Shown here: positions 1 to 8,562 of the stretch, piece after piece | Layout of the letters: each line of letters opens with the position of its first letter | Position numbering within the stretch: position 1 is the first letter of the stretch | Origin: an uncultured Bulleidia sp. | Lineage (GTDB): Bacteria > Bacillota_I > Bacilli_A > Erysipelotrichales > Erysipelotrichaceae | Reading direction: 5' to 3' | Assembly (NCBI GenBank): GCA_934725105.1 | Contig: CAKVBD010000007.1 | Location: 1-64,000 of the forward strand | DNA length: 64,000 nucleotides | Notes under the pieces: model-generated | Databases searched by the model: none | Told to the model about the DNA's origin: nothing | Seen by the model: the letters and a program-made list of their open reading frames with translations, nothing else | Made by a program: the position numbers and the translations under genes

Positions 1-416
1 ATGATTGAATTCCTGTTTTCAATGATCGCATTGTTCATTTTCTTTTCCTGAGCTGCCACATGGCCTGTGCTCTGATCTATCTGATATTCATATCCTGCGA
101 TGTGAAAGGAATTGATGATTTCCTTTCTCCATTTTTTCAATGTCTTCCTGCATACCGGGCAGACATATCTCCGTGCATGATATCTGAGAGTGCACCGCCT
201 GTCGGAAAGAACGGAGTGGGTAATGTTCTTGGTGACGTAGTTCTTGATGTGCAGCTGGTCAGATCCACATACTGGACAGGGAACAGGATCAGAAGCAAGA
301 GTAATGTCAATAATGACGCTGTTTCCAGCACGAATACAGCTTACATCCTGAACGTCACTGTATTCGAGGTTGAAAAGCTGCAGTATGAATTGTTTTTCTT
401 TAATTTCATCAAACAT
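1..416 (-). pseudogene. ISL3-family transposase remnant, internally deleted, running off the left edge
   Basis: Reading leftward from an ATG at 416 (AAGGAG about 10 nt upstream) gives an uninterrupted frame of about 138 codons to the window edge. Residues 1-92 look like the zinc-binding N-terminal domain of ISL3 transposases: C47-x2-C50 and C86-x2-C89 with the typical HIKNYVTKNITHSVL stretch. Directly after CPVCRKT the sequence jumps to text resembling the family's C-terminal part (KEIINSF, later KKMNNAIIENRN). About 250 residues containing the DDE catalytic core would therefore be missing, with the frame kept. Codon use is more GC-rich than the flanking genes, fitting an acquired element. 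It should be inactive. The family call is from recognised motifs, not a search. Confidence 0.6.
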
Positions 417-423
417 AAGATGA

Positions 424-576
424 CAGTCTCCTTTTGAGAACATTAAAAAGCATTCAAAAGCATATCACGTTGGTGCGTCTTTGAAGGACGCAGGAAAAAA
501 ATGTTTTGGAATTAATCTGATTGAAGATGCAGGTATTGTAAAAGATATTTTACAGAGAGTGGAATTAGAAACATAA
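424..576 (+). pseudogene. C-terminal fragment of an unidentified gene next to the IS remnant
   Basis: An open frame without a start codon reads KKHSKAYHVGASLKDAGKK and ends at TAA 574-576. The YHxGASxKDAGKK pattern resembles the C-terminal tail of ORF6N/KilA-type phage or plasmid proteins, but I recall this only loosely. It begins immediately beside the ISL3 start region, so it is probably the tail of a gene cut by IS insertion or deletion. The rest of 577-708 shows no coding signal. Confidence 0.4.
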
Positions 577-708
577 GAATAGAATAGTAAGTTATGCAGA
601 AAGGCGTGAGTCATAGAAATGTGGTTTGCGTCTTTTTTTCTGTCTGGAAAGCAAGTGGAAAATTCATGCGAAGCCTGTAAAATGCAGGGTTCACATTTTT
701 TGAAAAAA

Positions 709-752
709 ATAGCACTCTTCTATTGACTCTGCTAAAAAGAAGACTATATATA
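709..752 (+). promoter_or_regulatory. CIRCE-like operator overlapping the promoter of the first hsp20 gene
   Basis: ATAGCACTC (709-717), a 9-nt spacer, then CTCTGCTAA (727-735) resembles CIRCE (TTAGCACTC-N9-GAGTGCTAA). The left arm matches 8 of 9 positions; the right arm keeps only TGCTAA. A -35 TTGACT (723-728) lies inside the spacer and right arm, and TATATA (747-752) is a plausible -10. The same 27-nt block, with one difference, recurs before the second hsp20 gene, which argues for a real operator. HrcA as the binder is inference. Confidence 0.6.
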
Positions 753-756
753 AAAG

Positions 757-780
757 TGTAAGATCAATAAGGATCTTACA
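757..780 (+). other. 5'-UTR stem-loop of the first hsp20 mRNA
   Basis: TGTAAGATC (757-765) pairs perfectly with GATCTTACA (772-780) around a 6-nt loop, at or just after the predicted transcription start. A weaker related hairpin occupies the equivalent place before the second hsp20 gene (about 7192-7210). It does not cover the Shine-Dalgarno, so a 5'-end stabiliser is more likely than an RNA thermometer. Confidence 0.45.
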
Positions 781-828
781 AGAGATGCTTTGAAAAAGCA
801 CCGCTTAGTAAAATTGGAGGCGTTGTTT

Positions 829-1257
829 ATGAAAAAGTATTTACCAGATTTATTCGATGATGATTTTGATGTATTCCCAGACTTATTTACAAGAAGCAAT
901 CCATTATTTGGACATCATGAAAAGAATTTAATGAAGACAGATATCCGTGATATGAAAGACCATTATGAAATGTTGATTGATCTTCCAGGATTCAAGAAAG
1001 ATGAAATGAAGATTGAGCTCAATGATGGTTATCTAACAATTTCTGCAGAAAAAGGTCTAGATAAAGATGAAACTGATAAGAATGGTTCATTGATTAGACA
1101 GGAAAGATATGCTGGAAGTCTATCAAGAAGCTATTATGTAGGTGAAGATATCACAGAAAATGATATTCATGCAAAATTTGAAAATGGTGTATTAACAATT
1201 GATGTTCCAAAGAAGGAAGAAACAAAACCAGTCGAAAAGTACATTGCAATTGAGTAA
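829..1257 (+). CDS. Small heat-shock protein, Hsp20/alpha-crystallin family
   Basis: A 142-residue ATP-independent holdase chaperone that would bind unfolding proteins in the cytoplasm. The alpha-crystallin domain fills roughly residues 35-130 and ends with the family's A-x-F-x-NGVL signature (HAKFENGVLTIDVPK), followed by a short charged tail. The start at 829 is chosen because GGAGG (815-819) lies 9 nt upstream; an in-frame ATG at 790 has no such site. The gene is monocistronic between a heat-shock-type promoter and a terminator. It is a paralogue of the protein at 7226-7645; both share the LMKTDI opening of the domain and an RQERY stretch. Confidence 0.93.
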   Translation: MKKYLPDLFDDDFDVFPDLFTRSNPLFGHHEKNLMKTDIRDMKDHYEMLIDLPGFKKDEMKIELNDGYLTISAEKGLDKDETDKNGSLIRQERYAGSLSRSYYVGEDITENDIHAKFENGVLTIDVPKKEETKPVEKYIAIE

Positions 1258-1268
1258 AGCAAAACAAG

Positions 1269-1309
1269 TGTTGTATTTGGTATGAAAATGCTGAATACAA
1301 CATTTTTTT
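1269..1309 (+). terminator. Rho-independent terminator after hsp20
   Basis: TGTTGTATT (1269-1277) pairs with AATACAACA (1294-1302), followed by seven T residues. Confidence 0.8.
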
Positions 1310-1389
1310 ATTGGAAAGCAATGAAGCATTTGCAAGTGGCTGTATGTGATACAATTTTGTTAGCAGGCAGTAAAGATTGAGGAATGCGT

Positions 1390-3576
1390 ATGGTAGACGA
1401 TGTATTAGAAGGTTTAAATGAAGAACAAATCCAGGTAGTTACAACAACGGAAGGATATATTCGCGTGATTGCGGGTGCAGGCAGTGGTAAAACACGTGCT
1501 TTAACACATCGTTTTGCATATCTTGTCAATGATCTAGGCATTCGTGCAGGAAATATTCTTTGTGTTACGTTTACAAATAAAGCAGCTGCAGAAATGAAAG
1601 AAAGAATTCATCAATTGACAGATGATAATGATACTGGTTTTGTTTGCACGTTCCATTCTTTTTGTGTATCAATCTTGCAGGAAGATTCTTATGCCATCCA
1701 ATATCCTAAATCTTTTCTTGTTTTAGATAATAGTGATATTGATGCTATGTTGAAGATGATCTATGAAGAAAGAAATCTCACATTGCGTGATATGACGTTT
1801 AAGAATGCAAGAGATATGTTTGAAATGCGTAAATGCATTAAAGAGCCAATGTACTATGAATATCTCATTCAAATGTCAATTGATCAATTGCATCAGAAAT
1901 ATATGGAAGCTACAGAGACAGATGATATTTTGTTCTATGGCTATCTTTACCAGCAGAAGAAATGTTTTGCGGTAGATTACAATGATTTGATTTTCTTGTC
2001 CTTGTATATTTTTAGGGAATTTCCGGAAATTAAGCTGAAATGGCAGAAGAGACTGGAATATATCATGGTAGATGAATTCCAGGATATTGACCCTCCACAG
2101 TATGAACTAATGAAGAATCTTTGTGGATATCATAATAATTTGTTTGTGGTAGGTGATCCGGATCAGACAATCTATACATGGAGAGGTGCGAGTGTGAATT
2201 CTTTGCCTGATTTTGAAAAAAACTTTCCTGGTGTACAGACAATCATGATGATGAAGAATTATCGATCTTCTCCTGAAATTTTAGATGTTGCGAATTCTCT
2301 TGTTTCTAAAAATGTGAATCGTATGAAAAAAGACTTGATTCCAATGCTGCCGCATCGAAATAAGGTCGTTGTACATCATGCAGATAATCCAAGAAAAGAA
2401 GCACAGTGGATCATTTCTCAAATACGTCATTTGAATGAGAATGGTGTGAATCTTGGAGATATTACGATATTGTATCGTGCACATTACGTAACGCGTGTCA
2501 TAGAAGAAGAAATGATCAAAGAAAAGATGCCGTATATGATTTATTCTGGTGTGCAATTCTTTGAGAGAATGGAAATTAAAGATGCATTATCCTATTTGCG
2601 ATTGATTGCATTTAAAGATGACTTATCATTTATGCGTATTGTGAATGTTCCAAAAAGAAATCTGGGACAGAAACGAATGAAATTCTTGAGAGAATATGCA
2701 GATGAAAAACATATTTCTTTATATGATGCTTTGAAAGAAAATATAGAGGAATCATTGTTTTCAAATACAAGGGCAAAATCATTTATTCAACTGATAGATT
2801 CATATGCAGAGCATATGAATGAAAAACCAGTATCTGAATTATTGAGTGAGATACTGGATTTATCTGGATATGAAGAAATGATGCGTACGGAAGGAGCACA
2901 GGATCGTTTGGATGATCTTGCGGAATTAAAACAATCCATCTATGAATGGGAAACAACGGTTGGAGAAGAAACAGATCTTGTATCGTACCTTAGACATATT
3001 TCATTGTTTACAAATGCAGATATGGCAATTGAAAAAGGAAAAGTGAGATTGATGACGATTCACGCGGCAAAGGGTCTAGAATTTCCGTATGTATTTATCA
3101 TGCAGCTTGTCGAAGGTATTTTTCCATCTCGAAAGATACGAACAATTGAAGGCATGGAAGAAGAAAGAAGACTTGCTTTTGTTGCGGTGACAAGAAGTGA
3201 GGAGGGATTATTTTTATCAGATTCCGGTGGAAGAAATATTGGGGATACATCTAGATTCCCTTCTAGATTTCTCTTTGATATTGATCCCGTATTACTGGAA
3301 TATACAGAAAAGCCAAGTGATGCATATATTCAAAAAGCATTGGATAACATTGATAAAGTGAATCGAAGATTTATTCCAAGTGCATCTTCTCTGGAATTTA
3401 AAGAAGGGGATCGTGTTAGACATCCGGTGTTTAAAGATGGAACAGTAGAGAAAATAGACTATGATGAAGAAGCCATCTTTATCTTGTTTGATTCTATGCA
3501 GACACCACGTGCAATTGCTTTACGTGCAGCAAAAAAACTTGAAAAGATCCAAGATAAAATAGAAAGATTTAGTTGA
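1390..3576 (+). CDS. UvrD/PcrA-type superfamily 1 DNA helicase
   Basis: A 728-residue ATP-dependent 3'-5' DNA helicase of the UvrD/Rep/PcrA group, expected in excision repair or in clearing recombinase from DNA. Visible motifs in order: Walker A GAGSGKT near residue 29, motif Ia (VTFTNKAAAEM), motif II VDEFQD, motif III (VVGDPDQTIYTWRGA), motif V (TIHAAKGLEF) and motif VI (AFVAVTRSEEGL). The C-terminus has the GDRVRHPVFKDGTV element typical of the PcrA tudor-like tail. ATG 1390 is preferred over ATG 1384 because GAGGA (1379-1383) is 6 nt away from it but abuts the first. The length fits PcrA (about 725-740). I give no symbol because a second family member elsewhere in the genome cannot be excluded. 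Confidence 0.9.
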   Translation: MVDDVLEGLNEEQIQVVTTTEGYIRVIAGAGSGKTRALTHRFAYLVNDLGIRAGNILCVTFTNKAAAEMKERIHQLTDDNDTGFVCTFHSFCVSILQEDSYAIQYPKSFLVLDNSDIDAMLKMIYEERNLTLRDMTFKNARDMFEMRKCIKEPMYYEYLIQMSIDQLHQKYMEATETDDILFYGYLYQQKKCFAVDYNDLIFLSLYIFREFPEIKLKWQKRLEYIMVDEFQDIDPPQYELMKNLCGYHNNLFVVGDPDQTIYTWRGASVNSLPDFEKNFPGVQTIMMMKNYRSSPEILDVANSLVSKNVNRMKKDLIPMLPHRNKVVVHHADNPRKEAQWIISQIRHLNENGVNLGDITILYRAHYVTRVIEEEMIKEKMPYMIYSGVQFFERMEIKDALSYLRLIAFKDDLSFMRIVNVPKRNLGQKRMKFLREYADEKHISLYDALKENIEESLFSNTRAKSFIQLIDSYAEHMNEKPVSELLSEILDLSGYEEMMRTEGAQDRLDDLAELKQSIYEWETTVGEETDLVSYLRHISLFTNADMAIEKGKVRLMTIHAAKGLEFPYVFIMQLVEGIFPSRKIRTIEGMEEERRLAFVAVTRSEEGLFLSDSGGRNIGDTSRFPSRFLFDIDPVLLEYTEKPSDAYIQKALDNIDKVNRRFIPSASSLEFKEGDRVRHPVFKDGTVEKIDYDEEAIFILFDSMQTPRAIALRAAKKLEKIQDKIERFS

Positions 3577-3579
3577 TTG

Positions 3580-4065
3580 TTATTTCCCCATATTTCTAAT
3601 ACTAAATAGGAATATGGGTTTTAATATGCCAAAAGATAGAACTGTAAATATAGTGAATATATCTGCGTATTTTGTATGTGTTTTGTATATTTGGTGTGCA
3701 ATGATAGTGTCAATAATTAAAGTAGTCATTAAGCTGATTGTTAAGATAGAAAATAGAACACTATCAAATTCTAAATGGATATAAAAATGAGCACAGAAAC
3801 AAATGGAAATGAATGATAGAACACTGGAGATGGCACCTAAGATTTGTTTGTTTGCAATCTTTCCTAGTAAATATTTGTGGTAAAAGGGAATCCAGGCAGT
3901 AAGTGGATATGCATATCCTTTATTTTTTAACATACACATGCATGCAATACTTTGGAATACATAACTGTATAGCAAATACAATATGACACCAATAGCTATC
4001 GTAATAAAAAACAAATAGATAAATGAAAATAAGCTGAAAAGAATTGCGATACCAAATCCACCCAT
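3580..4065 (-). CDS. Small integral membrane protein, DUF5684-like
   Basis: 161 residues with about four or five hydrophobic segments, including one at residues 8-40. The segment AWIPFYHKYLLGKIAN resembles the aromatic IPFYN.Y.L motif of DUF5684-type membrane proteins, several of which sit next to signal peptidases; no peptidase motif is present here. AAGGAG precedes the ATG by 8 nt. It ends 3 nt from the end of the convergent helicase gene and lies 23 nt downstream of the next minus-strand gene, so it may be co-transcribed with it. Function unknown. Confidence 0.7.
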   Translation of the reverse strand: MGGFGIAILFSLFSFIYLFFITIAIGVILYLLYSYVFQSIACMCMLKNKGYAYPLTAWIPFYHKYLLGKIANKQILGAISSVLSFISICFCAHFYIHLEFDSVLFSILTISLMTTLIIDTIIAHQIYKTHTKYADIFTIFTVLSFGILKPIFLFSIRNMGK

Positions 4066-4088
4066 ATGAATCTCCTTTGAAATAGTGA

Positions 4089-4439
4089 TTATAAGATCTT
4101 TTTTAAATCATCTAAAGATATAGATTTGATCAATAAAGAACCATTTCTTTCATCAGCAACAAACTTTTTGAGTTTATGGATTGCTTCATAATACGCAAGA
4201 TCCCCTAAAATACCATTCTCGCTTGTACTGACAAGCATGAGCTTCCATGTATCTACGTTTATATTATCAATCTTATAGATTGCTTTTGGATCTATTGGAA
4301 GTGCTGTCAAAGTATTTTCGGTGAGTGCGAATACTCCAAAAGGTTTTCCATCTTTTCCAACATAAAATTCAGGTTTTCCTTTGTAAGCAAGATCAAAATT
4401 ATAAATTTCTTTTTTCTTGAATTTATCAAAGAGTTTCAT
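4089..4439 (-). CDS. Conserved-looking cytoplasmic protein of unknown function
   Basis: 116 residues, soluble, Lys-rich, starting MKLFDKFKKKEIYNF. No signal peptide or membrane segment and no catalytic motif that I recognise. A GGGAG site lies about 11 nt before the ATG. It is followed after 23 nt by the membrane protein at 3580-4065, with which it probably forms a two-gene unit. The alternating hydrophobic/polar text in the second half suggests a mixed alpha/beta fold. Confidence 0.6.
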   Translation of the reverse strand: MKLFDKFKKKEIYNFDLAYKGKPEFYVGKDGKPFGVFALTENTLTALPIDPKAIYKIDNINVDTWKLMLVSTSENGILGDLAYYEAIHKLKKFVADERNGSLLIKSISLDDLKKIL

Positions 4440-4538
4440 GATAATAGCTCCCTATTCGTTTTCTCATTTATATTATAGGCACCATATAAAAACAAGTGAA
4501 GTATATGCCATTCAGCAAATTCTTCACTTGTTCATTTT

Positions 4539-5771
4539 TCATAAATATTCTATTGGGAGAGCAATCAGATTTTCTCTTAGATATGTCTTTTTATCAATGA
4601 GACATAAGATGATTCCTGTACCTCTTTTTTTGTCTGGGATTTTGTCTAGTACAGTGTTAGCGGATGCCATAGATGCTTTTGGGTTTCCACTCATTTTTAT
4701 TTCTATTGGATATACAACACCATTTTCTTCAATGACTAGATCAATTTCATTTTCTTTACTGGAAGTTTTATCTTTTCCTCTGTAGTAAAAGATACTAAAG
4801 GAATAATCTTTTCCTTCATTAGAATAAGATTTTAATATTTCAGATACAATAAAAGTTTCAAATAGATTGCCCGCTACTGCAGAATTTTTTAAGGTATCAG
4901 CAGTGAGCCATTTTGTAAGGTAACATACTAATCCTGTGTCTCTAAAATAGATTTTAGGCGATTTGATAGCACGTGAAAGACTGGAAGAACTGTATGGCTG
5001 TAATAAATAGATGATTCCTGTTCTTTCTAATACAGATACCCAGTTTTTTATAGTTGGCTCACTGACACCAACTTCACTGGCAATGTTTGTGTAACTAAGA
5101 ATTTCACCTGTTCTAGCGGCAATGCATGTAAGGAATTTAGAGAAAGTAATACTGTCTGCAGAAATTAAATCATGAATGTCCCTTTCAATATATGTTGAAA
5201 CATAAGAAGAATAAAACTCTTGCCAGTCTCTATCAATGACATACAGTTCTGGATAAGATCCTTTATGGATAATTTTCCAAATATTGGAATAAGATTTAAG
5301 CTGTTTTTCTCTTTCTTGAATGTATTCTTGTGTGGGAATAAAGTGTTTGTTAAAAGGTACTTCATATATTTCTCTTAAAGATAATCCAGATAATTCAGAA
5401 ATGGATACTCTTCCGGCAAGAGATTCACTCACACCTTTCATCAGCTGAAGTTTGGAAGATCCAGATAAAATAAACTGTCCTCTTTCATCTGAATTATCCA
5501 CAATTAATTTGATGTTTTCTAATATGCCGGGCTCTTTTTGCACTTCATCAATAAAAAGAGGACATGGATTGTTTAAAAAGAATAATTTTGGTTCTTCGTG
5601 TGCCTGTAGACGTGTTAAAACATCGTCAAAACTAGCAATTGTATATGCAGGAAATGTTTTTTTTATGACAGTGGATTTTCCGACTTGTCTTGCACCGGTG
5701 AGTAAAGCGCATTTGCTTGTTTCAACTCGTTTTTCTAGAATAGGAGTAATTGCTCTTGGAATATATTTCAT
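4539..5771 (-). CDS. AAA-type ATPase with DUF4143 C-terminal domain
   Basis: 410 residues. The N-terminal AAA_14 domain carries Walker A TGARQVGKST (residues 25-34) and Walker B LFIDEVQ near residue 80. The second half is a DUF4143 domain with a winged-helix-like part (TNIASEVGVSEPTIKNW) and a nuclease-like end (ENEIDLVIEENGVVYPIEIK) that resembles the D-x(n)-ExK core of PD-(D/E)XK folds. The start at 5771 has GGAG 9 nt upstream; an upstream in-frame ATG at 5828 has no ribosome site. These proteins are common, single-gene and often multi-copy in anaerobes, and their role is not settled. Confidence 0.85.
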   Translation of the reverse strand: MKYIPRAITPILEKRVETSKCALLTGARQVGKSTVIKKTFPAYTIASFDDVLTRLQAHEEPKLFFLNNPCPLFIDEVQKEPGILENIKLIVDNSDERGQFILSGSSKLQLMKGVSESLAGRVSISELSGLSLREIYEVPFNKHFIPTQEYIQEREKQLKSYSNIWKIIHKGSYPELYVIDRDWQEFYSSYVSTYIERDIHDLISADSITFSKFLTCIAARTGEILSYTNIASEVGVSEPTIKNWVSVLERTGIIYLLQPYSSSSLSRAIKSPKIYFRDTGLVCYLTKWLTADTLKNSAVAGNLFETFIVSEILKSYSNEGKDYSFSIFYYRGKDKTSSKENEIDLVIEENGVVYPIEIKMSGNPKASMASANTVLDKIPDKKRGTGIILCLIDKKTYLRENLIALPIEYL

Positions 5772-5902
5772 ATGATTTCTCCGTCTAATCTGAAATCTAA
5801 ATTTATTATAGACGCTAAAAATGTGCAATTCAACAGAAAACTATGCTAAATCTAAAACTCAATTTTAAATTAGACACTACTCTGCTGACTTTATAATAGT
5901 TA

Positions 5903-5930
5903 AAAAGAAGAAGATTGTCTCTTCTTCTTG
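5903..5930 (-). terminator. Terminator of the aldo-keto reductase gene
   Basis: On the minus strand AAGAAGAAGA pairs with TCTTCTTCTT around a 5-nt loop and is followed by a T run. It lies just past the reductase stop codon. Confidence 0.75.
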
Positions 5931-5942
5931 ATCGCGTGTGAA

Positions 5943-6944
5943 TTATTTCTTTCCCCAGTCTTTCATGGATTGTCCCTGGAATTGAACGTTTCCACGATGA
6001 CCATATACTTTAATGGAATTTAAAGCTTGTTCTAAAGACTGGAATTCTTCATCTGTTAATGTTACGTTGCTTGCTTCCAGGTTTTCAATAATTCTTTCTT
6101 TGTTCTTAGAACCAGGAATAGGTACAACATTAGGGTATTTGTGAAGCATCCAAGCCATAGAAATCTGTGCGTTTGTAGCATTTTTTAATGCTGCGTATTG
6201 ATTCAATAAATCAATGACTGGCTGGTTTGCTTCAATGTTCTCTTTCTTGAGCTGTGGAACAAATACTCTAACATCATCTACCTTTTCAAAAGCTGTATCT
6301 TTTGTGATTTTCCCAGAAAGAAAGCCAGAAGCAATTGGAGAAAATGGTACAACACCAATATTGTGTTCTAAGCAGTATGGGAAAGTATTTGTTTCACAAT
6401 CTCTTTCTAACATGTTGTACAGGTTCTGTACTGCCGATACAGGTGTAACTTCATGTGCACGTTTGATTGTGGATTCTTCAACCTGTGATAAACCCCATCC
6501 TCGTATCAAACCTTCATCAATGAGTTTTCCCATTGCTTCAGCAACCTTTTCAACGGGTACTTCTGGATTGATTCTATGAAGATAGTAAAGATCAACATAG
6601 TTCGTATTTAATGCTTTCAATGAAGCAAGCAGATGTCTTTTGCATACATCATACATATCTTCATTGACTTCATCATCGTGAATGTGAAGCTTTGTGGCAA
6701 TGACGCAATGTTCTCTGACATCATGTAATGCTTCTCCAACGATTTCTTCGTTGTGATGTTCATAATACAGAACATTTCCATATACTTCAGCAGTATCAAA
6801 GAATGTGCATCCATGATCATATGCATTGCGAATTGCTTCCATTGCATATTCTCTAGAAGGAATTGCGCCATATCCATGAGAGAAAGCCATGCATCCCATT
6901 CCGATTTCTGATACTTCAATGTTACCTAGTTTTCTTGTGCTCAT
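5943..6944 (-). CDS. Aldo/keto reductase
   Basis: 333-residue NADPH-dependent oxidoreductase with a TIM-barrel fold. The catalytic tetrad is visible: Asp and Tyr in FFDTAEVYG, Lys in VIATKLHI and His in YYLHRI. A late GSKNKERIIENL stretch matches the NADP phosphate-binding loop. The start at 6944 has AAGGAG 8 nt upstream; the frame is open to 7004 but without a ribosome site. It has its own promoter (-35 and -10 at 6998-6969) and terminator, so it is monocistronic. The physiological substrate cannot be told from sequence. Confidence 0.9.
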   Translation of the reverse strand: MSTRKLGNIEVSEIGMGCMAFSHGYGAIPSREYAMEAIRNAYDHGCTFFDTAEVYGNVLYYEHHNEEIVGEALHDVREHCVIATKLHIHDDEVNEDMYDVCKRHLLASLKALNTNYVDLYYLHRINPEVPVEKVAEAMGKLIDEGLIRGWGLSQVEESTIKRAHEVTPVSAVQNLYNMLERDCETNTFPYCLEHNIGVVPFSPIASGFLSGKITKDTAFEKVDDVRVFVPQLKKENIEANQPVIDLLNQYAALKNATNAQISMAWMLHKYPNVVPIPGSKNKERIIENLEASNVTLTDEEFQSLEQALNSIKVYGHRGNVQFQGQSMKDWGKK

Positions 6945-6968
6945 TTTATGCTCTCCTTTGTCGATTTG

Positions 6969-6998
6969 AGTATATGTTGAAAAAAGAAAGAAGTACAA
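6969..6998 (-). promoter_or_regulatory. Predicted promoter of the aldo-keto reductase
   Basis: On the minus strand TTGTAC (6998-6993), an 18-nt spacer and TATACT (6974-6969) precede the ribosome site by a short leader. Confidence 0.5.
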
Positions 6999-7141
6999 TA
7001 GCAATGATACATATATGGTATACAGAAAATGAATAGTGCTTTATTATCACTTAATATAAAAATGTGCTAAATCAAATAAGTGCTTATTTATGCATATATT
7101 TCAAGTAAATATAAAACACATAATAAAAAAATTTAAAATAT

Positions 7142-7183
7142 TTAGCACTCTTCTATTGACTCTGCTAAAACAAAGAGTATATT
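7142..7183 (+). promoter_or_regulatory. CIRCE-like operator and promoter of the second hsp20 gene
   Basis: TTAGCACTC (7142-7150) is a perfect left CIRCE arm. Nine nt later CTCTGCTAA (7160-7168) forms the degenerate right arm, exactly as before the first hsp20 gene. TTGACT (7156-7161) and TATATT (7178-7183), 16 nt apart, give the promoter. The element therefore covers the -35 box, the right place for a repressor such as HrcA. Confidence 0.65.
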
Positions 7184-7225
7184 AATACTTGTAAGCCGAA
7201 AGGGTCTTAGAAAAGAGGAAAAAAT

Positions 7226-7645
7226 ATGAGATATTTAGACCGTAGAAATGCAAATTTATTTGATGATATGTTTGATGACATGTTCAGAGCTCCAGTTATG
7301 AGCAATAATACTTTAATGAAGACAGATATTCATGAGAAAGATGGAAAATATATTCTTGATATTGAAGTGCCTGGTGTAAAGAAAGAAGATGTTAAGATTT
7401 CTCTTTACAATGGCAACTTGACAGTCGCTGTTGAACACAATGAATCCAATGAAGAAAAGGATGCTAAGGGTAGAGTTGTTCGTCAGGAAAGATACAATGG
7501 CTCTTGCAGCAGAACATTCTATGTATCTGATGCTATTAAGGATTCAGACATTCATGCTTCCTTCGAAAATGGTATTTTAAAGATTGAATTACCAACAGAA
7601 GCAAAGAAGGAAGAAGAAACAAAGAAGTTTATTGAAATTCTATAA
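7226..7645 (+). CDS. Small heat-shock protein, Hsp20/alpha-crystallin family (second copy)
   Basis: 139-residue holdase chaperone. The alpha-crystallin domain (about residues 30-128) opens with LMKTDIHEKDGKYILDIEVP and closes with ASFENGILKIELP; a Lys/Glu-rich tail follows. GAGG lies about 8 nt before the ATG. It is clearly paralogous to the protein at 829-1257 and shares its regulatory block. Two co-regulated copies 6 kb apart may form hetero-oligomers or be graded in expression; that is inference. Confidence 0.93.
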   Translation: MRYLDRRNANLFDDMFDDMFRAPVMSNNTLMKTDIHEKDGKYILDIEVPGVKKEDVKISLYNGNLTVAVEHNESNEEKDAKGRVVRQERYNGSCSRTFYVSDAIKDSDIHASFENGILKIELPTEAKKEEETKKFIEIL

Positions 7646-7651
7646 TCCCCT

Positions 7652-7688
7652 GAAAAAAAGCTTGTTCACGATTGTGGCAAGCCTTTTT
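7652..7688 (+). terminator. First terminator after hsp20
   Basis: GCTTG (7660-7664) pairs with CAAGC (7678-7682), extended by flanking A and T runs, then five T. Confidence 0.65.
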
Positions 7689-7701
7689 GTATAAATAAAA
7701 G

Positions 7702-7753
7702 AGGTTGTAACGATTGAACAGCGGAAAGTTCAAAGGTGTTACAACCTTTTTTC
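7702..7753. terminator. Second, bidirectional-looking terminator between hsp20 and the ABC exporter
   Basis: AGGTTGTAAC (7702-7711) and GTTACAACCT (7738-7747) form a 10-bp stem, followed by T residues on the plus strand. It sits between convergent genes and can serve both. Confidence 0.75.
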
Positions 7754-7770
7754 AAAAAGATATTTTGCAG

Positions 7771-8562
7771 TTAGAATTTAGATAATCCATTCCTTCTTGC
7801 TTTTTTCATCATTGCATCATATATCTTTGTTCCAGCGAATGTATAAAGTACATTTACAATCACAAATACAATGATTTCACATTGCAAAGGAAGAATCAGT
7901 GAGCTTCCAAATAAGAGGTTTCTTACAAGATCTAGACCCCAGGTAAATGGAAAGAGAAGTGAAATGGCAAGAAATGGAGTGGGTAACTGGATGACAGGGA
8001 AATAGAGACCTCCTAAAAAAGGTGCAATATTTGCGATTAAAGAGATGAATTGATCTGCTTCTTTGAAATAGATTGCAAATCCCATTAATATTTCCGCAAA
8101 GCCATATGTTCCAAAAGCCATTATTAATGCAATTCCTAAAAAGGAAAGAATACTTTTTACTGTGAGTAAATGAAATGAAGTAAGCAAGAAAATAACAATC
8201 AATGGAATCATTTCAAATACAATTGAAACAACACCACTCACAGCCCATCCAAATACATAATGCATTCCTTTCAAAGGCATATTCATCATATATTCAAAGT
8301 TTCCTTCTTTTAGCTTTCGACGGATTTCAAATACAGCTGACCACATGTTTTCCACAAATTGCCAAAGAATTAATGAAAATAACATGTATTGGATATATTC
8401 TGTTTTGCTTTGAATGCCAGATATTTCTAGATTTCCAAATAAAAGAATGGCAATCGAAGGAAATATCAGCAATATAGCATCTGTGCTTGCAGAGAAGATT
8501 TCGATTTTATATCGAAACTTTTCTTTTAGTTCCATCTGCAGAAGAGTGAATGCTTTTACCAT
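7771..8562 (-). CDS. ABC-2 type transporter permease
   Basis: 263-residue membrane subunit with about six transmembrane helices and the ABC-2 layout: a first helix near residue 30, then a tight cluster from residue 60 to 250. The short polar segment EIRRKLKEGNFEYMMNMPLKG before the middle helices is typical of the family's coupling region. It is the last gene of a three-gene unit (ATPase, permease, permease) and overlaps the preceding permease by 7 nt. Together they would form a drug, lipid or peptide exporter; the substrate is unknown. Confidence 0.85.
   Translation of the reverse strand: MVKAFTLLQMELKEKFRYKIEIFSASTDAILLIFPSIAILLFGNLEISGIQSKTEYIQYMLFSLILWQFVENMWSAVFEIRRKLKEGNFEYMMNMPLKGMHYVFGWAVSGVVSIVFEMIPLIVIFLLTSFHLLTVKSILSFLGIALIMAFGTYGFAEILMGFAIYFKEADQFISLIANIAPFLGGLYFPVIQLPTPFLAISLLFPFTWGLDLVRNLLFGSSLILPLQCEIIVFVIVNVLYTFAGTKIYDAMMKKARRNGLSKF

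Noticed and set aside
757..828. RNA thermometer in the hsp20 leader
   Set aside because: The stem does not include the Shine-Dalgarno, and no FourU or ROSE-like pairing with GGAGG is evident.
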